From Glaciecola sp. UBA2563 (GTDB lineage Bacteria; Pseudomonadota; Gammaproteobacteria; Enterobacterales; Alteromonadaceae): a stretch of DNA of 28,351 bases. How positions within the stretch are numbered: position 1 is the first letter of the stretch; each line of letters opens with the position of its first letter. The stretch is from the NCBI GenBank assembly GCA_002340325.1, contig DDLV01000058.1, forward strand, positions 1 to 28,351, written 5' to 3'. A program made the translations under genes and the position numbers. Positions 24,792 through 28,351 of the stretch are shown here, in pieces. Below the pieces are notes generated by a model. That model had not been told where the DNA came from. It worked only from the letters and a program-made list of their open reading frames with translations, and did not search any database.

Positions 24792-25691
24792 CTATCCCAT
24801 CATTTTTTCTATTGGCATAACAAGAATGGAACTGCAGCCAAGTGCTTTTAGTTTTTCCATCGTCTCCCAGAACAACGTCTCTGAGGAGACCACATGAACG
24901 GCTACACGGTCGTCGTGTCCAGATAATGGCAGTACTGTTGGGTTCTCTGCGCCAGGTAGCAGGCTTTTGACTTGTTCTAAGTATGCAGTTGGCGCATGCA
25001 GCATTATGTATTTGCTTTCTTTTGCTAACATTACCCCATCAATTCTTGGTAACAGTCGGTTTACCAAGGCTTGCTTTTGCTCTGTCAAAGGTTCTTGTTT
25101 CTGGATGAGCACAGCTTTTGATTGAAAAACCACGTCCTTCTCACACAATCCGTTAGCTTCTAACGTTGCGCCTGTTGATACCAAATCACAAATAGCATCC
25201 GCTACACCAGCGCGTGGGGCGACTTCTACTGAGCCCGTCAGCATAACCGCCTTTGCATTAACACCTTGCGTCTCAAAAAAACGTTCGAGAAGATAAGGGT
25301 ATGTTGTCGCGACTTTTTTGCCTTCAAGTGACTGAACACCTGTATATGACATCTCATTTGGCACCGCGATAGACAGTCGACAGCCTCCATAATCTAGGCG
25401 TCGTAACGTCTTAAAGTCTGCATTTTTGTCTGCCGCATTACGTTCTAACATCTTCTCTTCAAGTTCGTTTTCACCAATGAAACCGAGGTCAACAACACCA
25501 TCCATCACCAAACCTGGAATATCATCATCTCTCACTCTTAACAAATCAATGTCTTCGTTAGTACTATGAGCAATCAAAAGACGGTCTCTTATTTGCAGTT
25601 TAATGCCAATAGCTTTTAGCAAAGAAATACTGTCGTCACTTAGTCGACCTGATTTCTGCACCGCTATTCTCAGTCTCGTGTTCTCGCCCAT
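24792..25691 (-). CDS. hisG: ATP phosphoribosyltransferase HisG (long form)
   Basis: The first, committed and feedback-inhibited step of histidine synthesis. With the ATG at 25691 (MGENTRLRIAVQKSGRL) the protein has 299 residues, as in E. coli, and AAGGA lies 8 nt upstream; the open frame extends 6 codons further but without a better site. Conserved features are VMDGVVDLGFIGENELEEK and the PRPP-binding ADAICDLVSTGATLEANG. The C-terminal regulatory domain of the long form (about residues 225-299) is present, so no HisZ is needed. It is preceded by the His leader and attenuator. Confidence 0.98.
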   Translation of the reverse strand: MGENTRLRIAVQKSGRLSDDSISLLKAIGIKLQIRDRLLIAHSTNEDIDLLRVRDDDIPGLVMDGVVDLGFIGENELEEKMLERNAADKNADFKTLRRLDYGGCRLSIAVPNEMSYTGVQSLEGKKVATTYPYLLERFFETQGVNAKAVMLTGSVEVAPRAGVADAICDLVSTGATLEANGLCEKDVVFQSKAVLIQKQEPLTEQKQALVNRLLPRIDGVMLAKESKYIMLHAPTAYLEQVKSLLPGAENPTVLPLSGHDDRVAVHVVSSETLFWETMEKLKALGCSSILVMPIEKMMG

Positions 25692-25737
25692 GCTTAATAT
25701 CCTTAACAACGATGTTTATACTTTTTATCAACACAAT

Positions 25738-25770
25738 AAAAAAGCCCCCGAAGGTTCCTTCCGAGGGCTT
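25738..25770 (-). terminator. his attenuator terminator
   Basis: An 11-bp GC-rich hairpin on the minus strand (25770-25742) with two G-T wobble pairs runs into six T residues (25743-25738), 46 bp before the hisG start. It is the intrinsic terminator of the attenuator. Confidence 0.9.
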
Positions 25771-25786
25771 AGTGTTTATTCGCCGA

Positions 25787-25838
25787 CTTGGAAGGAAACA
25801 AATAACCTCCCAAGCACATACCTGAAAGGTTATGTGTT
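25787..25838 (-). promoter_or_regulatory. Alternative RNA helices of the his attenuator
   Basis: Between the leader peptide and the terminator three helices compete. Segment 1 (25838-25827) pairs with segment 2 (25808-25797), 11 of 12 positions. CTTGGGAGG (25814-25806) pairs with CCTTCCAAG (25795-25787), 9 of 9 counting one wobble. TTCCTTCC (25797-25790) pairs perfectly with GGAAGGAA (25762-25755), the 5' arm of the terminator. Each helix excludes its neighbour, as expected for an attenuator. Confidence 0.7.
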
Positions 25839-25871
25839 GTGATGGTGCAACTTGTCGGTTGTCTTTATCAT
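25830..25871 (-). CDS. hisL: his operon leader peptide
   Basis: A 13-residue peptide MIKTTDKLHHHNT with three consecutive His codons (CAC CAT CAC), whose stop codon lies inside attenuator segment 1. Its place directly before the attenuator and hisG fits the leader peptide used for histidine-dependent attenuation. It has only three His residues, fewer than the seven of E. coli HisL, and no clear Shine-Dalgarno sequence is seen before the ATG. Confidence 0.8.
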   Translation of the reverse strand: MIKTTDKLHHHNT

Positions 25872-25909
25872 CAGTGGCTATGAAATGTCTGCTTAAAAAA
25901 ACTGCGGCA

Positions 25910-25937
25910 ATATTAACAAAGTACTGAGTGATTTCAA
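25910..25937 (-). promoter_or_regulatory. Candidate sigma70 promoter of the his operon
   Basis: TTGAAA (25937-25932) is separated by 16 nt from TAATAT (25915-25910). It predicts transcription beginning near 25903, some 30 nt before the leader ATG. Confidence 0.6.
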
Positions 25938-26092
25938 CTTATTTAGTGCTTTGTTTTGTATCATTAAGACTTTTGTGTAATTCTGTTTGCAATAGCAACA
26001 TAGCTAGTTTAGGCCATGTATTCGGCTAAATCATGCATCAATTACTCGACGATGAGGCCGCTTTTATTTGTCCAGGTAAAACATCGAATAAC
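25938..26092. other. Intergenic stretch upstream of the his promoter
   Basis: These 155 bp between the his promoter and the foldback element hold no gene I can support and no strong repeat. Operators for a his regulator are not evident. Confidence 0.5.
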
Positions 26093-26359
26093 TAGAGCGT
26101 GTTGACCTTTCGAGTACAAATTTTGTTCAATCTGAGACCTTTTAGTCTAGGCGGTAACTCGCAGGCATAGTGGTTCTACGTCAAGAGTAGCCAACAACGA
26201 ATAAAAGGTCTCAGGTTGAACCCTATGGGCAGCGCTTGTGCATAATTTATACTGCTTTATCGCTCCTTTATGTAGAATAACTACACTACAGTCACTCTGC
26301 ATTGTATAAATTATGCGCAAACTGCTGCAAAAGTGTACTCGAAAGGTCAACACGCTCTA
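26093..26359. mobile_element. 267-bp foldback/MITE-like element with 26-bp perfect terminal inverted repeats
   Basis: Positions 26093-26118 are the exact reverse complement of 26334-26359. The ends read TA-GAGCGTGTTGACC and its complement, so a TA target duplication, as made by IS630/Tc1-mariner transposases, is possible. Two more hairpins fill the interior: 26125-26144 with 26202-26221 (19 of 20 match) and 26238-26252 with 26304-26318 (14 of 15, extendable to about 26230-26327 with one bulge). No transposase gene is inside; the short open frame on the minus strand (26147-26353) is a by-product. Transcribed RNA could fold as a three-way junction. I do not recognise the family. Confidence 0.85.
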
Positions 26360-26401
26360 TTCTTATCACCGAAATAGCTGACACAAGAGGATATTGGAAA
26401 A

Positions 26402-27151
26402 ATGCAATTGTCATTGAGCACTTGGCAGGATGTTGAATCCTACTTAGAACATTCAACCGGGATTATAGTGCCCATTGGATCTATGGAACAACACGGTCCA
26501 ACAGGATTAATCGGCACCGACAGTATATGTCCTGAAACTATAGCTAAACGTGTTGGTGATGATAATGGCGTGCTCATAGGACCCACGTTTAATGTAGGAT
26601 GTGCTCAGCATCATTTAGGATTTCCTGGCTCAATGACCTTACGCCCCTCAACGATGATAGCGGCAATGTGTGATTGGACAGCATCGCTCTCTAGACACGG
26701 ATTTGACAAAATTTATTGGCTGAATGGGCATGGTGGCAATATTGCAACGATTAATGCTGCTTTTGTTGAATACTATGCTCAGCGAAGCCTCGAGTCGGTG
26801 CCTGCGAAACAACCTGCAATCACTATGAAGCTGCAAAATTGGTGGGATTTTAAAACCGTTCTGGATACGGCGAAGCGCATGCACCCAGTAGGAGAAGGGA
26901 TGCATGCTACAGCTTCTGAAGTAGCTGTTACCTATGCTGCATATCCTGATCAGGTCCGCGATATGGTATTGGAACCGAAAATTGCGCCGACAGGTTCATT
27001 TACAGATGCCTACGACTATCGCAAAAAGTTTCCTGATGGAAGAATTGGGTCAGACCCTACACAAGCCACTATCGAAAATGGTCAAGAGCTAATAACTGTG
27101 ACTGCTCAGGCAGTTGCAAGTGATTTTGAAGCATTTATAAACACGCCATGA
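26402..27151 (+). CDS. Creatininase-family amidohydrolase
   Basis: A 249-residue metal-dependent hydrolase of the creatininase family (cyclic amide hydrolysis; also MftE and formamide-type deformylases). Metal ligands expected from the family are visible: Glu29 and His31 in PIGSMEQHGPT, Asp40 in IGTD, the motif WLNGHGGNIATIN with the next His, and the Glu in HATASEVAV. AGAGGA lies about 9 nt before the ATG. The foldback element ends 42 bp upstream, so the promoter must lie within or just after it. The gene is convergent with the SLC13 gene, 2 bp apart. The substrate is not predictable; there are no mycofactocin genes nearby. Confidence 0.9.
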   Translation: MQLSLSTWQDVESYLEHSTGIIVPIGSMEQHGPTGLIGTDSICPETIAKRVGDDNGVLIGPTFNVGCAQHHLGFPGSMTLRPSTMIAAMCDWTASLSRHGFDKIYWLNGHGGNIATINAAFVEYYAQRSLESVPAKQPAITMKLQNWWDFKTVLDTAKRMHPVGEGMHATASEVAVTYAAYPDQVRDMVLEPKIAPTGSFTDAYDYRKKFPDGRIGSDPTQATIENGQELITVTAQAVASDFEAFINTP

Positions 27152-27153
27152 CA

Positions 27154-28351
27154 TTAAGACTGTAAATAAAACCAATTTAACATGGTGATAATTACACATG
27201 CGTAAGTAACTGATATGGGTAAACCGATTTTTGTAAAGTGTGTGAATTTGTAGTTTGACGCGCTGAAAACCAGCAAGTTTGTTTGATACCCATAAGGCGA
27301 AATAAAGCTTGCACTTGCTGCAAAGGCAACAGCTAGTGCGAATGGCATTATTGGTAAGTTCAGAAGCGTAACGATTCCGTACGCAAAGGGAAACATTAAT
27401 GCCGCCGCAGCATTATTTGTGACAAATTCCGTCAACAAAAGAGTAAGAACATACACGACTATCAATGATATAAGAGGATCAGAGGCTATCAGAAATGGTT
27501 TAAGTGTGGTTGTCACTTTATCAATGACGCCAGAAACTTCCAAACCGTGAGCAAGGCTCAAGGCTCCAATGATAACGATGATCAAGTTAACAGGTAAATT
27601 GCGTTTAATATCTGTAAACGTCGATACTTTTGCGACAATGAGTGCTGCGATGAAAAACAATAATCCTGTCGCTAATGGTACCAATGATGTTGCAGCTAAA
27701 ATGATGGTTCCGATGAAACCTAACCAGGTGAATAGCTCTTGCCTAGTTGTCAATTTGGATTGAACTTTTTGCTCTGAAATAATAAAAAAGTTTTTGCTTA
27801 TGTTATGTCTGCGCTGAAAATCATTGCCTGTAGCCAGCAGTAAAAAATCACCAGCCTGAATTTTTAATTCCCCCAATTTGCCTGATAAATTCTCGCCATC
27901 TCTTCGGATAGCGACAACAGCTGCATCAAATAACGATCTAAAACCGACCTCTTTGAGCGTTTTCCCGGTTATAATTGCGCGGTTAGATACAATAACTTCT
28001 TTTAAGTTATCTTGTAACAAGCCATCTGTCTCAGCAAACATCGTCAAACCTTTAACATGCTGAAATGATTCTATTTTCTTGACGTTACCTGTGAATATTA
28101 ATTTATCGTTTGCTTCAATTACCGTTTCTGGCGCAACGGGTGAAATTAATTGATTGTTTCTTATAATCTCTAGTAAAAACAACTCGGGTAAGTTTCTCAG
28201 GTGATTTTCTTCAATCGTCTTTCCAACCAGTTCCGAGTCACTTTCTACATCAGCTTCGATTAAATAGCTATTGTATTGTACAGATTGATCGTCAAGTGAC
28301 GGTAACCAGCCTCGCAGTAACCAGAGCAGTAGCCCGCACACTGCACCTGCC
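27154..28351 (-). CDS. SLC13/DASS-family permease with RCK_C domains (5' end off-window)
   Basis: The C-terminal 399 or so codons of an inner-membrane anion transporter. The segment opens near the end of a helix (CGLLLWLLRGW), then two cytoplasmic RCK_C (TrkA-C) domains follow: one around SDSELVGKTIEENHLRNLP to KLIFTG, the other around NRAIITGKTLKEVGFRSLF to DFLLLATG. The C-terminal transmembrane part contains LTEFVTNNAAAALMFPFAYG and SASFISPYGYQTNLLVF, the family's substrate and sodium-site hairpin (SNT/NNAAA and SxSF..P-type motifs). The frame stays open to the right edge and the true start lies outside. Such proteins (YfbS-like) carry sulfate, phosphate or dicarboxylates; the exact ion is unknown. 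Confidence 0.9.
   Translation of the reverse strand, partial: AGAVCGLLLWLLRGWLPSLDDQSVQYNSYLIEADVESDSELVGKTIEENHLRNLPELFLLEIIRNNQLISPVAPETVIEANDKLIFTGNVKKIESFQHVKGLTMFAETDGLLQDNLKEVIVSNRAIITGKTLKEVGFRSLFDAAVVAIRRDGENLSGKLGELKIQAGDFLLLATGNDFQRRHNISKNFFIISEQKVQSKLTTRQELFTWLGFIGTIILAATSLVPLATGLLFFIAALIVAKVSTFTDIKRNLPVNLIIVIIGALSLAHGLEVSGVIDKVTTTLKPFLIASDPLISLIVVYVLTLLLTEFVTNNAAAALMFPFAYGIVTLLNLPIMPFALAVAFAASASFISPYGYQTNLLVFSASNYKFTHFTKIGLPISVTYACVIITMLNWFYLQS

Noticed and set aside
26147..26353. 68-codon open frame inside the foldback element
   Set aside because: It follows the palindromes, has no recognisable domain or ribosome site, and does not look like a transposase.
1..28351. CRISPR arrays, tRNA or rRNA genes, prophage or toxin-antitoxin/defence systems
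   Set aside because: Looked for repeated spacer-repeat patterns, tRNA-like cloverleaf ends and known defence motifs; none is visible.

Overview
The window is chromosomal DNA from a gammaproteobacterium, most likely a marine member of the Alteromonadales (Alteromonas/Glaciecola-like). This rests on the block apt-dnaX-ybaB-recR-htpG-adk, a complete hisGDCBHAFI operon in enterobacterial order, the AT-leaning base composition, and accessory families such as DUF2244, DUF6482, SemiSWEET, TauE/SafE and a GMC oxidoreductase. I see no tRNA, rRNA, CRISPR array or prophage. The species call is inference from protein families only.

Layout. 1-2802: terminator of an off-window gene, a VOC/glyoxalase-like gene and a YkvA (DUF1232) gene on the minus strand, a SemiSWEET sugar transporter on plus, elbB on minus and a 46-residue membrane protein on plus. 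2820-9121 (plus): apt, dnaX with a clear programmed -1 frameshift signal, ybaB, recR, htpG with a candidate sigma32 promoter, and adk. 9182-11691 (minus): GMC oxidoreductase, DUF6482 and DUF2244 proteins. 11818-15757 (plus): a TauE/SafE permease and a large chemoreceptor with six consecutive HAMP units behind a FliA-like promoter. 16107-18245 (minus): a secreted protein made of two PilJ-N-type repeats, a GNAT acetyltransferase whose start codon abuts a terminator, and ibpA with a sigma32 promoter and a ROSE-type RNA thermometer. 18375-25871 (minus): the his operon, led by a short His-rich leader peptide and an attenuator. 25872-26401: his promoter region and a 267-bp foldback/MITE-like element. 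26402-28351: a creatininase-family hydrolase (plus) and the 3' part of an SLC13/DASS permease with RCK_C domains (minus, runs off the right edge).

How the genes work together. The apt-recR block handles purine salvage, replication clamp loading and recombination, next to the chaperone htpG and adenylate kinase. The eight his genes encode every step from PRPP plus ATP to histidine, and the leader offers feedback through translation of His codons. Heat-shock control is visible at two places, htpG and ibpA, with the same 13-nt promoter spacing. The MCP and the double PilJ-N protein are convergent neighbours and may both be sensory.

No clearly new multi-gene system was found. The most rewarding elements are regulatory or structural: the ROSE element of ibpA, the his attenuator with three mutually exclusive helices, the dnaX frameshift cassette, the foldback element at 26093-26359, the terminator fused to the start of the GNAT gene, and the stand-alone tandem PilJ-N protein.
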